Shown here: in pieces, positions 39,085-49,985 of the stretch
Numbering within the stretch: position 1 is the stretch's first letter
How the letters are laid out: each line of letters opens with the position of its first letter
Origin: Sphaerospermopsis aphanizomenoides BCCUSP55
GTDB lineage: Bacteria; Cyanobacteriota; Cyanobacteriia; Cyanobacteriales; Nostocaceae
Length of the DNA: 64,000 bases
NCBI RefSeq assembly: GCF_001586785.1
Contig: NZ_LUFH02000002.1
Span: forward strand, 1-64,000
Direction of reading: 5' to 3'
Notes under the pieces: model-generated
Told to the model about the DNA's origin: nothing
What the model saw: only the letters and a program-made list of their open reading frames with translations
Databases searched by the model: none
Position numbers and translations under genes: made by a program

Positions 39085-39225
39085 ATGCTTGTAGAATTTA
39101 GCGCAGAAAATTATCGTTCAATCCAAGAAAAGCAAACATTGAGTATGGTAGCTGCTGAAGATGAAACCATGCTAAACAGTAATACTTTTCCTATGCCTAA
39201 TTCTCAGCACAGCCAAAGAATATAA
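39085..39225 (+). pseudogene. N-terminal remnant of an AAA/OLD-like ATPase
   Basis: A 46-codon open frame reads MLVEFSAENYRSIQEKQTLS and on, the typical N-terminus of AAA/OLD-like ATPases (first strand and the conserved N-[YF]-RS). It ends in a stop before any P-loop. Such ATPases are usually 400-600 residues, so this is a fragment. It may belong with the downstream fragment as the relic of one conflict-system cassette. Confidence 0.6.
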
Positions 39226-39340
39226 TTTGACCGTTATAACATCAATACCCTGTTTTGAATTTTGGTTTTTACTGCATTATTGCTATACTAGCAGTCCATT
39301 TAGCAGTTATAAAGAATGACGTCCAAAACTAGAAGCAGAA

Positions 39341-39550
39341 ATGAGAAAAGCAGGTGTTCTCCAACAGGGAAAAAACTATGATAAAAGTGATAAGTTGCTA
39401 TATGAAAAGTTTAAACCTAACCAAAAAATAGCAATAAATAACGCTATAAAATTAGAACAAAATCATCCTAATGAAGATGGGTGTACAAACCCATCAACAA
39501 AAGTACATCTTCTAATTGAAGAACTAGAAAAACAAAAAGACTTTAAATAA
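39341..39550 (+). CDS. Short orphan frame, probable C-terminal remnant
   Basis: The 69-residue frame (KLLYEKFKPNQKIAINNAIK, then NPSTKVHLLIEELEKQKDF) is not recognised. The coding-like sequence continues upstream of its ATG in the same frame (RPKLEAE) to a TGA at 39317-39319, suggesting the C-terminal end of a longer lost gene. The ATPase fragment 115 bp upstream supports a degraded two-gene cassette. Confidence 0.4.
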   Translation: MRKAGVLQQGKNYDKSDKLLYEKFKPNQKIAINNAIKLEQNHPNEDGCTNPSTKVHLLIEELEKQKDFK

Positions 39551-39558
39551 ATTCTTAT

Positions 39559-40440
39559 TTACCTTTTCGCAGTATTAACTGTTCTCAACTCCCGAAAACT
39601 ATGCAACTTATTAAAAAACTTATCAAAATCAAAACTTAACGGATCAACTTTACCATTACCAATATCTACAGCACGATGGGTAGTAATTCTGTCATCAGGA
39701 ACTTGACTTTGAGCAATTAACCAAGCTAAAGAATTATATTGGGCCTCAGTGTAACCGCTATGTTCCTCAATATTACTTTTTCCCCAAGCATCTGGAGGAG
39801 TTTCTAAAGAAACATGATAAGCAAAATTATTTACAGATGGTGGTAACTTAGGATTAGTCTGTACAGTTTCCACACCATTAGCACCCTTGAAAACGGAATT
39901 ACCAGCACCAAAAGCCCGTTTATCCGGTGGTACTAAATAAATCACTGTACCATCAAGTGCAATTAAAGCATGATAACTAGCTTGTACATCTTCATCATCA
40001 TGTGGTGTCTGAAAAAAATTAACAGCACTAGAAGCAGAATTAGTAGTTTCATGCAGTACAATCATGGGTTGATTACTGACTCTAACACCATTAACATCTG
40101 TGGTATATCGTTCTCCATAATTGCTAGGATCTACTTCTGCTTGAGCCAATTTGGGTTTATATTGGGAAAAAGCCACAGTAGTAGTATATTGAGTACGAAT
40201 TTTCGGAATTTTATTCTGGTTATTGACTGGTGCTTTGAGTAAATTTTGCTTGTTTTCTGCTTGAGTTATTATTGACTGAAATTGTGCCTGTGGATATTGA
40301 CTCCCAACAGTAGTTTCTGAATGTGAAGCAGTGCTATGACTTTGTGTCTGTCTTGAACCACCTATAAACACAGCCAAAATCAGACTCGCAAACAGGAAAA
40401 AAATGAACATGACTCTGGTTGCCCAGTCCCTAAATCTCAT
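39559..40440 (-). CDS. N-acetylmuramoyl-L-alanine amidase (Amidase_2 type)
   Basis: The 293-residue protein starts with a membrane anchor or uncleaved signal (about 9-27) and a low-complexity linker. An Amidase_2/PGRP domain follows, with VLHETTNSASS (zinc His), SYHALIALDGTVIYLVPP and ITTHRAVDIGNGKVDP (second His and Asp region). It should cleave the amide bond between muramic acid and the peptide in the periplasm. Convergent to its small upstream neighbour, it looks intact. Confidence 0.87.
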   Translation of the reverse strand: MRFRDWATRVMFIFFLFASLILAVFIGGSRQTQSHSTASHSETTVGSQYPQAQFQSIITQAENKQNLLKAPVNNQNKIPKIRTQYTTTVAFSQYKPKLAQAEVDPSNYGERYTTDVNGVRVSNQPMIVLHETTNSASSAVNFFQTPHDDEDVQASYHALIALDGTVIYLVPPDKRAFGAGNSVFKGANGVETVQTNPKLPPSVNNFAYHVSLETPPDAWGKSNIEEHSGYTEAQYNSLAWLIAQSQVPDDRITTHRAVDIGNGKVDPLSFDFDKFFNKLHSFRELRTVNTAKR

Positions 40441-40774
40441 ATATTTAATAATACTGATAAAATTGCTGCTATGAATAGTAATACTTTTAGTCCCAGAAAA
40501 AAAGGATACTGGTATACTAAAAATTAGCTTAAATAATTTTTTTTTACCTCTCCCTCTGTCTGTAGATTTATTTTAACATTGTCAATATTCAGGTTGTGGG
40601 AGATACAACACTAAATCAGCAGATGCAACGCATCATCACCAGGCTGTGCTGAAAGGCACTTTCAAAAATTACAACATTTTATTTCTGTCAATTTTACCTC
40701 AAGTATCAAAGTTTTGGAAAATAATAAATATAAGTCTATTATTACCAGATTAACTAAATCTTTTCTCAGAAAAT
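40441..40774. other. Spacer before metH
   Basis: This 334-bp AT-rich spacer must hold the promoters of metH and the divergent amidase gene. I see no cobalamin or SAM riboswitch core and no repeats. Confidence 0.5.
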
Positions 40775-43700
40775 ATGACACATCCCTTTCTAGAACGCTT
40801 ACATAGTCCAGAACGTCCAGTTATCGTCTTTGACGGGGCAATGGGAACTAACTTACAAACCCAGAACCTGACGGCCGCAGATTTCGGTGGCGCACAGTAT
40901 GAAGGTTGTAATGAATACTTGGTTCATAGCAAACCGGAAGCTGTAGCCAAAGTTCACCGTGACTTTCTCGCTGCTGGTGCTGATGTCATTGAAACTGACA
41001 CCTTTGGGGCTATGTCCATAGTTCTAGCAGAATACGACTTAGCAGACCAGGCTTATTATCTCAGTAAGAAAGCCGCAGAACTAGCTAAAAGCGTTGCGGC
41101 TGAATTTTCCACTCCCGAAAAACCCCGGTTTGTTGCCGGTTCTATTGGACCAACCACCAAACTCCCTACTTTGGGACATATTGATTTTGACACCATGAAA
41201 GCCTCCTTTGCAGAACAAGCAGAAGCCTTGTTTGATGGTGGTGTTGATTTATTTCTTGTGGAAACTTGCCAAGATGTCCTACAAATTAAAGCTGCTTTGA
41301 ATGCTATTGAGGAAGTTTTTGCCAAAAAAGAGGCTAGATTACCTTTAATGGTGTCTGTGACAATGGAAAGCATGGGGACAATGCTGGTAGGTACGGAAAT
41401 TGCAGCGGTACTCACAATTTTAGAACCTTATCCCATTGATATTCTTGGTTTAAACTGCGCCACAGGTCCAGACTTGATGAAACCACACATCAAGTATTTA
41501 TCAGAACATTCACCATTCGTAGTTTCCTGTATTCCCAATGCTGGTTTACCAGAAAACGTCGGCGGTCAAGCACATTACAAACTTACGCCTATAGAACTAC
41601 GGATGTCGTTGATGCACTTTGTTGAAGATTTGGGTGTCCAAGTGATAGGGGGTTGCTGTGGGACAAGACCTGCACATATTCAACAATTAGCAGAAATTTC
41701 TAGAGAGTTAAAACCGAAAGTTAGAAAACCGAGTTTAGAACCAGCAGCAGCTTCAATTTATACTACTCAACCTTATGAACAAGATAACTCTTTCTTGATT
41801 GTGGGTGAACGTCTTAACGCCAGTGGTTCTAAAAAATGCCGTGACTTACTGAATGCAGAAGACTGGGATGGTTTGGTGTCAATGGCCAGGAGTCAGGTAA
41901 AAGAAGGCGCACACATCCTTGATGTTAACGTTGACTATGTGGGACGGGATGGCGTGCGTGATATGCACGAGTTAGTTTCTCGCATTGTTAATAATGTCAC
42001 TTTACCTTTAATGCTCGATTCCACCGAATGGGAAAAAATGGAAGCGGGGTTAAAAGTTGCTGGAGGTAAGTGTTTACTAAATTCTACCAACTACGAAGAC
42101 GGCGAACCGCGATTTTTAAAGGTATTGGAACTAGCGAAAAAATATGGTGCTGGTGTAGTAATTGGTACAATTGACGAAGATGGCATGGCGCGGACAGCCG
42201 AGAAAAAGTTTCAAATTGCCCAACGTGCTTATCGTCAAGCGGTGGAATATGGTATTCCAGCAACAGAAATATTTTTTGATACTTTAGCTTTACCGATTTC
42301 TACAGGAATTGAAGAAGACCGGGAAAACGGCAAAGCAACAATAGAGTCAATTCGCCGCATTCGTCAAGAATTGCCGGGATGTCATGTAATTTTGGGTGTA
42401 TCTAATATATCCTTTGGTTTGAATCCAGCAGCGCGAATGGTGCTGAACTCGATGTTTTTGCATGAAGCGATGACTGCGGGAATGGATGCAGCAATTGTTA
42501 GCGCCAGTAAAATTTTACCCCTGGCTAAAATTGAACCTCAACATCAAGAAGTTTGTCGTCAGTTAATTTACGATGAACGGAAATTTGATGGTGATGTCTG
42601 CGTTTATGATCCCTTGGGAGAATTAACTACAATTTTTGCAGGAGTCAAAACCAAACGTCACACAGGCGTTGATGAAAGTTTACCGATTGAAGAAAGGTTG
42701 AAACGGCATATTATTGACGGTGAACGCATTGGTTTAGAAGCGCAATTAACAAAAGCTTTAGAACAATATCCACCATTAGAAATCATCAATACTTTCCTGT
42801 TAGATGGAATGAAAGTTGTTGGTGAGTTGTTCGGTTCTGGACAAATGCAGCTACCTTTTGTTTTGCAATCTGCGGAAACAATGAAAGCGGCGGTTGCTTA
42901 TTTAGAACCGTTCATGGAAAAATCGGAATCTGGGAATAATGCTAAGGGAATTTTTGTCATTGCGACGGTCAAAGGTGATGTGCATGATATTGGTAAGAAC
43001 TTGGTTGATATCATCTTATCTAATAATGGTTATAAGGTGATTAACCTGGGAATTAAGCAATCAGTAGAAAACATCATTCAAGCTTACGAACAGTATAAAC
43101 CTGATTGTATTGCTATGAGTGGATTGTTGGTAAAATCCACCGCTTTCATGAAAGAGAATTTGCAGGTTTTCAATGAAAAAGGAATTACTGTCCCTGTAAT
43201 TTTAGGTGGTGCGGCGTTAACTCCTAAGTTTGTTAATCAGGATTGCCAAAATACTTACAAAGGTAAGGTTGTTTATGGCAAGGATGCTTTCTCTGATTTG
43301 CATTTTATGGATAAGTTAATACCAGCCAAAGTAGCAGGTAATTGGGATGATTTGCAGGGTTTTTTGGATGAATTAGGAGAAGCTGAAGAATCAACCAATG
43401 GTCATAAAGAAACAGTAGATAACACTGTTGAAAAAGTGCCTGCTGAACCTAAAGAAATAGATACCTGTCGTTCAGAGGCTGTAGATGTGAATATTGAACG
43501 TCCTCAACCTCCTTTCTGGGGAACGCAATTTCTACAACCTGGTGATATTTCTTTGGAAGAGTTATTCTGGTATTTGGATTTGCAAGCTTTGGTGGCTGGA
43601 CAATGGCAATTCCGCAAACCCAAGGAACAATCTAAGGAGGAATATCAGGCGTTTTTAGATGAGAAGGTTTACCCAGTTTTAGAAGATTGGAAACAGCGAA

Positions 43701-44302
43701 TTATTGAGGATAATTTATTGCATCCTCAAGTCATTTATGGGTATTTTCCTTGTCAGTCTGAAGGAAATTCTTTACATATATATGATGTGGAAAATCAATC
43801 TCAACAAATTGCCAGTTTTGAGTTTCCCCGTCAGCGTTCTGGGAGAAGATATTGTATTGCAGATTTCTTTGCACCCAAAGATTCGGGAATAATTGATGTT
43901 TTCCCCATGCAAGCGGTGACTGTGGGGGAAGTGGCTACGGAGTTTGCACAAAAGTTATTTGCTGATAATCAATACACAGATTATCTGTATTTTCATGGAA
44001 TGGCGGTGCAGGTGGCGGAGGCTTTGGCAGAATGGACTCACGCCAGAATTCGCCGGGAGTTGGGTTTTGGTGATGCTGAACCGGATAATATTCGGGATAT
44101 TTTGGCGCAGCGTTATCAAGGTTCTCGGTATAGTTTCGGCTACCCTGCTTGTCCGAATATTCAGGATCAGTATAAGCAGTTGGAGTTGTTGGGTGCTGAC
44201 AGGATGAAGATGTATATGGACGAAAGTGAACAGTTATATCCTGAACAGTCTACGACGGCGATTATTGCTTATCATTCTGTAGCGAAGTATTTCACGGCTT
44301 AA
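40775..44302 (+). CDS. metH: Cobalamin-dependent methionine synthase
   Basis: MetH moves a methyl group from methyltetrahydrofolate to homocysteine through cobalamin. The 1175-residue protein has four modules in order. The homocysteine domain has GLNCATGP and the zinc ligands in [12 protein letters not shown]. The pterin domain runs from [15 protein letters not shown]. The B12 domain has [10 protein letters not shown] with the cobalt-ligating His. The activation domain has [13 protein letters not shown]. All key residues are present and the length is usual. A perfect hairpin follows the stop. Confidence 0.97.
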   Translation: MTHPFLERLHSPERPVIVFDGAMGTNLQTQNLTAADFGGAQYEGCNEYLVHSKPEAVAKVHRDFLAAGADVIETDTFGAMSIVLAEYDLADQAYYLSKKAAELAKSVAAEFSTPEKPRFVAGSIGPTTKLPTLGHIDFDTMKASFAEQAEALFDGGVDLFLVETCQDVLQIKAALNAIEEVFAKKEARLPLMVSVTMESMGTMLVGTEIAAVLTILEPYPIDILGLNCATGPDLMKPHIKYLSEHSPFVVSCIPNAGLPENVGGQAHYKLTPIELRMSLMHFVEDLGVQVIGGCCGTRPAHIQQLAEISRELKPKVRKPSLEPAAASIYTTQPYEQDNSFLIVGERLNASGSKKCRDLLNAEDWDGLVSMARSQVKEGAHILDVNVDYVGRDGVRDMHELVSRIVNNVTLPLMLDSTEWEKMEAGLKVAGGKCLLNSTNYEDGEPRFLKVLELAKKYGAGVVIGTIDEDGMARTAEKKFQIAQRAYRQAVEYGIPATEIFFDTLALPISTGIEEDRENGKATIESIRRIRQELPGCHVILGVSNISFGLNPAARMVLNSMFLHEAMTAGMDAAIVSASKILPLAKIEPQHQEVCRQLIYDERKFDGDVCVYDPLGELTTIFAGVKTKRHTGVDESLPIEERLKRHIIDGERIGLEAQLTKALEQYPPLEIINTFLLDGMKVVGELFGSGQMQLPFVLQSAETMKAAVAYLEPFMEKSESGNNAKGIFVIATVKGDVHDIGKNLVDIILSNNGYKVINLGIKQSVENIIQAYEQYKPDCIAMSGLLVKSTAFMKENLQVFNEKGITVPVILGGAALTPKFVNQDCQNTYKGKVVYGKDAFSDLHFMDKLIPAKVAGNWDDLQGFLDELGEAEESTNGHKETVDNTVEKVPAEPKEIDTCRSEAVDVNIERPQPPFWGTQFLQPGDISLEELFWYLDLQALVAGQWQFRKPKEQSKEEYQAFLDEKVYPVLEDWKQRIIEDNLLHPQVIYGYFPCQSEGNSLHIYDVENQSQQIASFEFPRQRSGRRYCIADFFAPKDSGIIDVFPMQAVTVGEVATEFAQKLFADNQYTDYLYFHGMAVQVAEALAEWTHARIRRELGFGDAEPDNIRDILAQRYQGSRYSFGYPACPNIQDQYKQLELLGADRMKMYMDESEQLYPEQSTTAIIAYHSVAKYFTA

Positions 44303-44313
44303 TTGTGAGATTT

Positions 44314-44346
44314 TATCCCCCTTCGTTAATTTGATGGAGGGGGATA
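44314..44346 (+). terminator. Hairpin after metH
   Basis: TATCCCCCT and AGGGGGATA form a perfect nine-base stem with a 15-base loop, 12 bp after the metH stop. The tract that follows is AT-rich but not a pure T-run; the sequence also resembles a dispersed CCCCCTTCGTTAA repeat. Confidence 0.5.
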
Positions 44347-44414
44347 TAATTCAATATTAATAGTGGGTTACGAGCCTAATTCAACCTACTAAATGCGCAC
44401 AATAAAATGTAAAC

Positions 44415-45230
44415 TCACTTTTTAAATCCTTTACCAATAAATTGTTTTATATCTTGGTATTTAGGCATATAAGCATAATTATCTTTTATTTCTAAACCTA
44501 AAAATTTAGCAAAACGCTCCGAGTCATTTCCCATTAACTCACCTTTTCGAGGTATACCTTTGTAGTCGGCTAATGCTTTCTTAGCTTTACGTAACGAACT
44601 CACAGCTACAAAAAGGTCTGTTTTATCGTAAGTCCAGATTTCAGATATCTTTTTAGCTGCGAATAATAGTTCACCTAAACCTTCATTTTTTATGTCTTGA
44701 TTGTATGTTAGAGCTAAATTAGCATCTAGATATATAACCCTACCAGAATTTATGTTTTCTATGATATCTAATGAATGATTTAACTCGAATAGACATTCTT
44801 TATATTTAGGGTAGATAGCAGCTAAATGCACAAGAATACCTACTACTAATCCTTGATCGCCAGTTTCTCTGTTAGTTTGATAGTTGTCATGTCCTTCTAT
44901 CAGCATTGGTAGATAAAATTCTTCAAAAGGCATTTTAAAATTTTCTTTTTGTAGCATTTGTTGTAAACAAAAAGCTAGTAAACACTTTTTAAATGATTTC
45001 GCCTGATTCATCTTTTTTAAAAAAGATGAATGATAGTATCGCTTGGTATCAGTTTGATATTTGTCCCATGAAACATAACATACATCTCTAAAATTTCTAC
45101 TAGTTTTTAATAAAAATTCATTTATTTTTTCCCTTCCATAAAGAGTAAAAAGTGTAATTTCCTCTCTACCGAATTTATGATTCGTTATGATTTCAGTTTT
45201 ACCAATACGAATTTTTCTGAGTACAGACAT
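44415..45230 (-). CDS. Orphan protein of unknown function
   Basis: The 271-residue protein is not recognised. It is strongly AT-biased, Lys- and Tyr-rich and mostly helical, with no membrane segment or signal peptide. ELNHSLDIIENINSG, VIYLDANLALTYNQD and ELLFAAKKISEIW are among its more ordered parts. It stands alone; a perfect 18-bp palindrome lies 80-100 bp upstream. AT-richness and isolation suggest acquisition. Confidence 0.6.
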   Translation of the reverse strand: MSVLRKIRIGKTEIITNHKFGREEITLFTLYGREKINEFLLKTSRNFRDVCYVSWDKYQTDTKRYYHSSFLKKMNQAKSFKKCLLAFCLQQMLQKENFKMPFEEFYLPMLIEGHDNYQTNRETGDQGLVVGILVHLAAIYPKYKECLFELNHSLDIIENINSGRVIYLDANLALTYNQDIKNEGLGELLFAAKKISEIWTYDKTDLFVAVSSLRKAKKALADYKGIPRKGELMGNDSERFAKFLGLEIKDNYAYMPKYQDIKQFIGKGFKK

Positions 45231-45311
45231 ACTTCACCTATATTATATTATTGTAATCAAATCAATCACACGAAAGTAGCTTGATACAACCGATTGTACC
45301 GAAAATTTTTT

Positions 45312-45329
45312 AGTAAACTTTAGTTTACT
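45312..45329. promoter_or_regulatory. Perfect palindrome upstream of the 44415-45230 gene
   Basis: AGTAAACT and AGTTTACT are exact complements around TT. It lies 82-99 bp before the start of the minus-strand orphan gene and could be an operator; no regulator is known. Confidence 0.4.
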
Positions 45330-45339
45330 TTGGCTATTA

Positions 45340-45361
45340 GCCCGGAAATTCATTTCTGGGC
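45340..45361. repeat. Dispersed hairpin GCCCGGAAAT / ATTTCTGGGC
   Basis: Ten-base arms with one mismatch surround TC. This resembles the short GC-capped palindromes scattered in Nostocales genomes rather than a terminator. Confidence 0.55.
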
Positions 45362-45439
45362 GGGTGTGGAAGCTAACAAATAAGCCATCTGTTACCTCAG
45401 TTGACACCAATGAACTTTTGCTTTACCCCTACCCCATCA

Positions 45440-45889
45440 TTATTCTTCCCAAAACTTCCTAGTCAACAAAGCATCTACATCGCTGGGAAATGGACAAACA
45501 TCAGAAAAATAAACATCAGGATAACCATCTCTAACATTTTCCAAAGCCATTTCGTAGCTTTTATCAAAAATCTCTAACACAAAACCTTTCAAACTTGGTG
45601 AGTCTTCTAACTCAATTTGTAAACGTTGTCGAAAATTTCTAATTTCAATTTCCCAACCGCGATAACAGTCTGACATGGGTACATAACACCGCTTTAACAA
45701 ATGTTCTAATAAACGTACCAAAAAACTCCTGACGGCTTTACGCTGACTTTTCCCCAAAGACTCTACCTCTTCAATTAAATTATCCCAATCTAAATTCTCA
45801 TTGTCTCTGGCTTTTAATTTATTTACTGTATCCTCAATCCAAAGATAAAAATCTTGTTCGTATAAATTTTTAACTGATGTTTTACTCAT
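45440..45889 (-). CDS. DUF29 family protein
   Basis: The 149-residue protein has the DUF29 signature: LYEQDFYLWIEDTVNKLK at the start, LDWDNLIEEVESLGKSQRKAV and LVRLLEHLLK. The family is almost confined to cyanobacteria and has no known biochemical role. It ends with an acidic tail. It precedes the Uma2 gene on the same strand only loosely, and both are probably transcribed singly. Confidence 0.88.
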   Translation of the reverse strand: MSKTSVKNLYEQDFYLWIEDTVNKLKARDNENLDWDNLIEEVESLGKSQRKAVRSFLVRLLEHLLKRCYVPMSDCYRGWEIEIRNFRQRLQIELEDSPSLKGFVLEIFDKSYEMALENVRDGYPDVYFSDVCPFPSDVDALLTRKFWEE

Positions 45890-45945
45890 ATTTCCTACTC
45901 GCTGTTTATCTTAACTTTATCGGATATTTGACCTAACCATCATCT

Positions 45946-46524
45946 CTACCAAATTTTCCCCATCTTCAAAACAAACCCCGGTAACACAGGTTCACAATTC
46001 ACAGTATCAGGGTTTTCCAAACATTCCTCTACTTCCCCAGGACGATAAATATAAACATGACGATTTTTTCTATCAATTAATAAACCTAATTGTATTCCTG
46101 GTTCTTGCATATATTCCAACATCTTATCTTTTAAAGGTTGCAAATTATCAGATGCTGACCTTAATTCAATGACAAAATCAGGACAAATAGGAGCAAACTT
46201 TTTCTGTTGTTCTGGTGTTAATGTATTCCATCTTTCTAATTTTATCCAGGAAGCATCAGGAGAACGTTCTGCACCTGTGGAAAGTTTAAACCCTGTACTG
46301 GAAGAAAATGCAATTCCTGTACCATCTTCATCTGTCCACACATATAGCTGTCCAATAATATTAAATTCCCGATTCCCCGTTTCTGAACCAATTGCAGCCA
46401 TAATTGAGATTTCTCCGTATTTATTTCTCTCAATTCTTAAATCACGGTTTAATTGACAGAACTCAAAAAATTGTTCATCTGTCATTGATGATGGCATTTG
46501 CAAGAATAAAGGAGATGAAAGCAT
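45946..46524 (-). CDS. Uma2-family (DUF820) endonuclease-like protein
   Basis: The 192-residue protein belongs to the Uma2 family, which has a PD-(D/E)XK nuclease fold and is greatly expanded in cyanobacteria. Visible motifs are FKLSTGAERSPDASWI, CPDFVIELRSASDNL and GLLIDRKNRHVYIYRP; the acidic residues expected at the active site are present, and no cellular role is established. GAGG eight bases before the ATG at 46524 decides the start over the longer frame. Confidence 0.88.
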   Translation of the reverse strand: MLSSPLFLQMPSSMTDEQFFEFCQLNRDLRIERNKYGEISIMAAIGSETGNREFNIIGQLYVWTDEDGTGIAFSSSTGFKLSTGAERSPDASWIKLERWNTLTPEQQKKFAPICPDFVIELRSASDNLQPLKDKMLEYMQEPGIQLGLLIDRKNRHVYIYRPGEVEECLENPDTVNCEPVLPGFVLKMGKIW

Positions 46525-46690
46525 AATTATTTCCTCTATCTGAATTAAAATTAATTTTAGCACAGGCTATTACTGAGAATAGTTAATATAAAATTACCAA
46601 CAATTGAATAATTAGAAGCAGAGTTCAGATGTAGTTGCTGTAGAAATTGCTGATGCGATATAAAATATAAGAGTTAAACAAAGGGTCAGT

Positions 46691-47083
46691 ATGCGATTAC
46701 TACACACCATGTTGCGGGTAGGCAACCTAGAAGAATCCTTAAAATTTTACTGCGATGTCCTGGGAATGAAATTACTCCGCCGTAAAGATTATCCAAATGG
46801 AGAATTCACTCTTGCTTTTGTTGGTTATGGAGATGAATCCGACCATAGCGTAATTGAGCTAACCTATAACTGGGGCGTAGAAAAGTATGATTTGGGTAAT
46901 GCCTATGGTCATATTGCCCTGGGGGTAGACGATATTTACGCCACTTGTGCAGAAATTAAAAATCGTGGCGGTAAAGTAGTAAGAGAACCAGGACCAATGA
47001 AACATGGTTCTACCGTAATTGCTTTTGTCGAAGATCCAGATGGTTATAAAGTTGAATTAATTCAGTTGGCAACTCTCAAGTAG
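46691..47083 (+). CDS. gloA: Lactoylglutathione lyase (glyoxalase I)
   Basis: The 130-residue enzyme turns the hemithioacetal of methylglyoxal and glutathione into lactoylglutathione. It has [20 protein letters not shown] (His5 ligand), VIELTYNWG (Glu ligand), [10 protein letters not shown] (His ligand) and [11 protein letters not shown] (Glu ligand). All four metal ligands of the Ni/Zn site are present. It appears monocistronic. Confidence 0.95.
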   Translation: MRLLHTMLRVGNLEESLKFYCDVLGMKLLRRKDYPNGEFTLAFVGYGDESDHSVIELTYNWGVEKYDLGNAYGHIALGVDDIYATCAEIKNRGGKVVREPGPMKHGSTVIAFVEDPDGYKVELIQLATLK

Positions 47084-47156
47084 AACAATGGAAAAAATTA
47101 CCAGCATCATTGCTCATTCAGTAATTATATTCTGAATTTGTCCTATCTTGGAGTAG

Positions 47157-47173
47157 GGTGGGCAATGCCCACC
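47157..47173. repeat. Palindrome GGTGGGCA-A-TGCCCACC
   Basis: Perfect eight-base arms surround one base, 74 bp after gloA. A related imperfect hairpin follows acs at 61082. It may act as a transcript end, but it lacks a T-run. Confidence 0.5.
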
Positions 47174-47315
47174 AATATAATCTGCTTTTGGTTGGTATTG
47201 CGAAGTGGTTGTAAACCTACCAAATTCTCGAAGAAATGCGTGTTATTCTTTCCCAATGCCCAATTTATAACCGAAAATCACCAATCTAAACATCTAAAAA
47301 TCCAAAATTCTACAA

Positions 47316-49985
47316 ATGCAGCCTACAGATCCAAATAAATTTACTGATACAGCTTGGGAAGCAGTTACTAAATCTCAGGACGTGGTACGTGCTTATCAAC
47401 AACAGCAATTAGAAGTTGAACATTTAATTATTGCTCTTTTAGAAGAACCTACTAACCCAGCCATAGGTATTCTGTCTCGTGCTGAAGTTGATGTAAATCG
47501 CTTAAAACAGCAATTAGAAGCTTATACCCAACGTCAGCCAAAAGTAGGTAGAAGCGATCAGCTATACTTAGGTCGGAATTTAGATTTGATGCTCGATCGC
47601 GCCGAAGAAATTCGTGCCAGAATGAGAAGTGAAGAAATCTCAGAAGGGCATTTACTCCTAGCTTTTGCTGAGGATGAACGCATTGGCAGACGCATATTCA
47701 AAGGCTTAAATGTAGATGTTACCAAGTTAGAAGCTGCTGTTAAAACTGTTCGTACTCCTCAAAAACCTACACAAGCAAGCCCAGAAGCTCCCTATCAAGC
47801 TTTGGAACGTTTTGGCAGAGATTTAACAGAACAGGCAAAAGCCGGAAAATTAGACCCAGTTATAGGCCGAGATGATGAAATTCGGCGGGTAATTCAAGTT
47901 TTATCTAGGCGTAGCAAAAATAACCCAGTTTTAATTGGTGAACCTGGCGTTGGTAAAACTGCGATCGCCGAAGCCTTAGCCCAAAGAATGGTTAACGGTG
48001 ACGTTCCTGAGTCTTTGAAAAACCGTCAATTGATATCTTTAGATATTGGTAGTTTAATCGCTGGCGCAAAATATCGTGGTGAATTTGAAGACCGTTTAAA
48101 AAATGTTCTCCGGGAAGTTACGGAATCTAATGGGCAAGTAGTTCTATTTATTGATGAACTGCATACCGTTGTTGGTGCAGGTTCTAACCAACAAGGCTCA
48201 ATGGATGCAGGTAATTTGCTTAAACCCATGCTGGCGCGGGGTGAGTTGCGGTGTATTGGTGCGACTACCTTGGATGAATACCGCAAATATATAGAAAAAG
48301 ACGCGGCTTTAGAACGTCGTTTTCAACAGGTATTTGTTGACCAACCAACGGTAGAAAACACAATCTCGATTTTACGGGGTTTGAAAGAGCGTTATGAAGT
48401 GCATCATAATGTCAAAATTTCTGATTCTGCTTTAGTAGCTGCTGCAACTTTATCAGCGCGTTATATTGCAGACAGGTTTCTACCTGATAAAGCCATTGAC
48501 TTAGTAGACGAAGCCGCAGCGAAGTTAAAAATGGAAATTACCTCCAAACCTGCGGAATTGGAAACCATTGATAGACGCTTGATGCAGCTAGAAATGGAAA
48601 AACTGTCCTTAGCAGGAGAACAAAACGGTATTTCCCAAACTAAGGAACGTTTAGACCGAATTGAGCAAGAAATAGCCACTTTAACCGTTAAACAGCAAAC
48701 TTTTAATGAACAATGGCAAGGGGAAAAGCAGTTATTAGAAGCTATTAGTGCTTTAAAGAAAGAAGAAGATGCTTTGCGGGTACAGATTGAGCAAGCTGAA
48801 AGAGATTATGATTTAAACAAAGCTGCTCAATTGAAGTATGGCAAATTAGAAGGAGTGCAGAGAGAACGGGAAGTTAAAGAAGCCAAACTCCTAGAAATTC
48901 AAAGTCAAGGTTCTACCCTGCTACGGGAACAAGTCACGGAAGCTGATATTGCGGAAATAGTTGCCAAGTGGACTGGTATCCCAGTTAACCGACTTTTGGA
49001 ATCAGAACGTCAGAAATTACTGAAATTAGAAAGCCATTTACACGAGAGAGTAATTGGCCAAGAAGAAGCTGTTTCTGCGGTTGCAGCCGCTATTCGACGC
49101 GCCCGTGCGGGAATGAAAGACCCATCTCGCCCTATTGGTTCATTTTTATTCATGGGACCGACAGGCGTAGGTAAAACCGAACTCGCTCGCGCCTTAGCTC
49201 AATTTCTCTTTGATTCTGATGACGCTTTGGTGCGTTTGGATATGTCCGAATACATGGAGAAACACTCTGTTTCTCGGTTAGTAGGTGCGCCTCCTGGATA
49301 CATCGGTTATGAAGAAGGCGGTCAACTTTCCGAAGCTATTCGCCGTCATCCCTACTCTGTGGTATTGCTGGATGAAGTAGAAAAAGCCCATCCAGATGTG
49401 TTTAATATTTTACTGCAAGTATTAGATGATGGCAGAATTACTGACTCCCAAGGAAGAGTGGTAGATTTCCGAAATACAGTCATAGTCATGACTAGCAACA
49501 TCGGCAGTGAGCATATTCTCGATGTATCCGGTGATGATAGTAAGTATGATATGATGCGAAATCGAGTTATGGAAGGTTTGCGATCGCACTTCCGCCCCGA
49601 ATTCCTCAACCGCGTTGATGACCTAATACTTTTCCACACCCTCAGTCGTTCAGAAATGCGGCATATTATCCGTATTCAACTAAAACGGGTGGAAAATCTC
49701 CTGAAAGAACAAAAAATCTCCTTTGAGATATCCCAAGCAGCCTGTGACCACCTGGTAGAAGCTGGATATGACCCAGTTTATGGCGCACGTCCGCTAAAAA
49801 GGTCAATTCAACGGGAAATTGAAAACCCCCTTGCGACTAAGTTATTAGAAAATACCTTTATTTCTGGGGATACGATTTTTATAGATAAAGGTGAAAATGG
49901 TTTAACTTTCAGTAAGAAAGCACCTGTGAAAACTTTAGCAACTGCTAATACTGTGAAGTTGTTGGAAGCTTCTTCTGAAGTGTAG
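47316..49985 (+). CDS. clpB: ClpB disaggregase
   Basis: ClpB is the AAA+ hexamer that pulls proteins from aggregates together with DnaK. The 889-residue protein has the N-domain ([14 protein letters not shown]), the first NTPase with Walker [15 protein letters not shown], the long coiled-coil M domain (about 400-520) and the second NTPase with [14 protein letters not shown]. The IGF/IGL loop for ClpP docking is absent, as expected. It could be either the heat-inducible or the constitutive cyanobacterial paralogue. Confidence 0.95.
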   Translation: MQPTDPNKFTDTAWEAVTKSQDVVRAYQQQQLEVEHLIIALLEEPTNPAIGILSRAEVDVNRLKQQLEAYTQRQPKVGRSDQLYLGRNLDLMLDRAEEIRARMRSEEISEGHLLLAFAEDERIGRRIFKGLNVDVTKLEAAVKTVRTPQKPTQASPEAPYQALERFGRDLTEQAKAGKLDPVIGRDDEIRRVIQVLSRRSKNNPVLIGEPGVGKTAIAEALAQRMVNGDVPESLKNRQLISLDIGSLIAGAKYRGEFEDRLKNVLREVTESNGQVVLFIDELHTVVGAGSNQQGSMDAGNLLKPMLARGELRCIGATTLDEYRKYIEKDAALERRFQQVFVDQPTVENTISILRGLKERYEVHHNVKISDSALVAAATLSARYIADRFLPDKAIDLVDEAAAKLKMEITSKPAELETIDRRLMQLEMEKLSLAGEQNGISQTKERLDRIEQEIATLTVKQQTFNEQWQGEKQLLEAISALKKEEDALRVQIEQAERDYDLNKAAQLKYGKLEGVQREREVKEAKLLEIQSQGSTLLREQVTEADIAEIVAKWTGIPVNRLLESERQKLLKLESHLHERVIGQEEAVSAVAAAIRRARAGMKDPSRPIGSFLFMGPTGVGKTELARALAQFLFDSDDALVRLDMSEYMEKHSVSRLVGAPPGYIGYEEGGQLSEAIRRHPYSVVLLDEVEKAHPDVFNILLQVLDDGRITDSQGRVVDFRNTVIVMTSNIGSEHILDVSGDDSKYDMMRNRVMEGLRSHFRPEFLNRVDDLILFHTLSRSEMRHIIRIQLKRVENLLKEQKISFEISQAACDHLVEAGYDPVYGARPLKRSIQREIENPLATKLLENTFISGDTIFIDKGENGLTFSKKAPVKTLATANTVKLLEASSEV

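Noticed and set aside
40441-40774. Cobalamin or SAM riboswitch before metH
   Set aside because: No B12-box-like or SAM-type core is visible.
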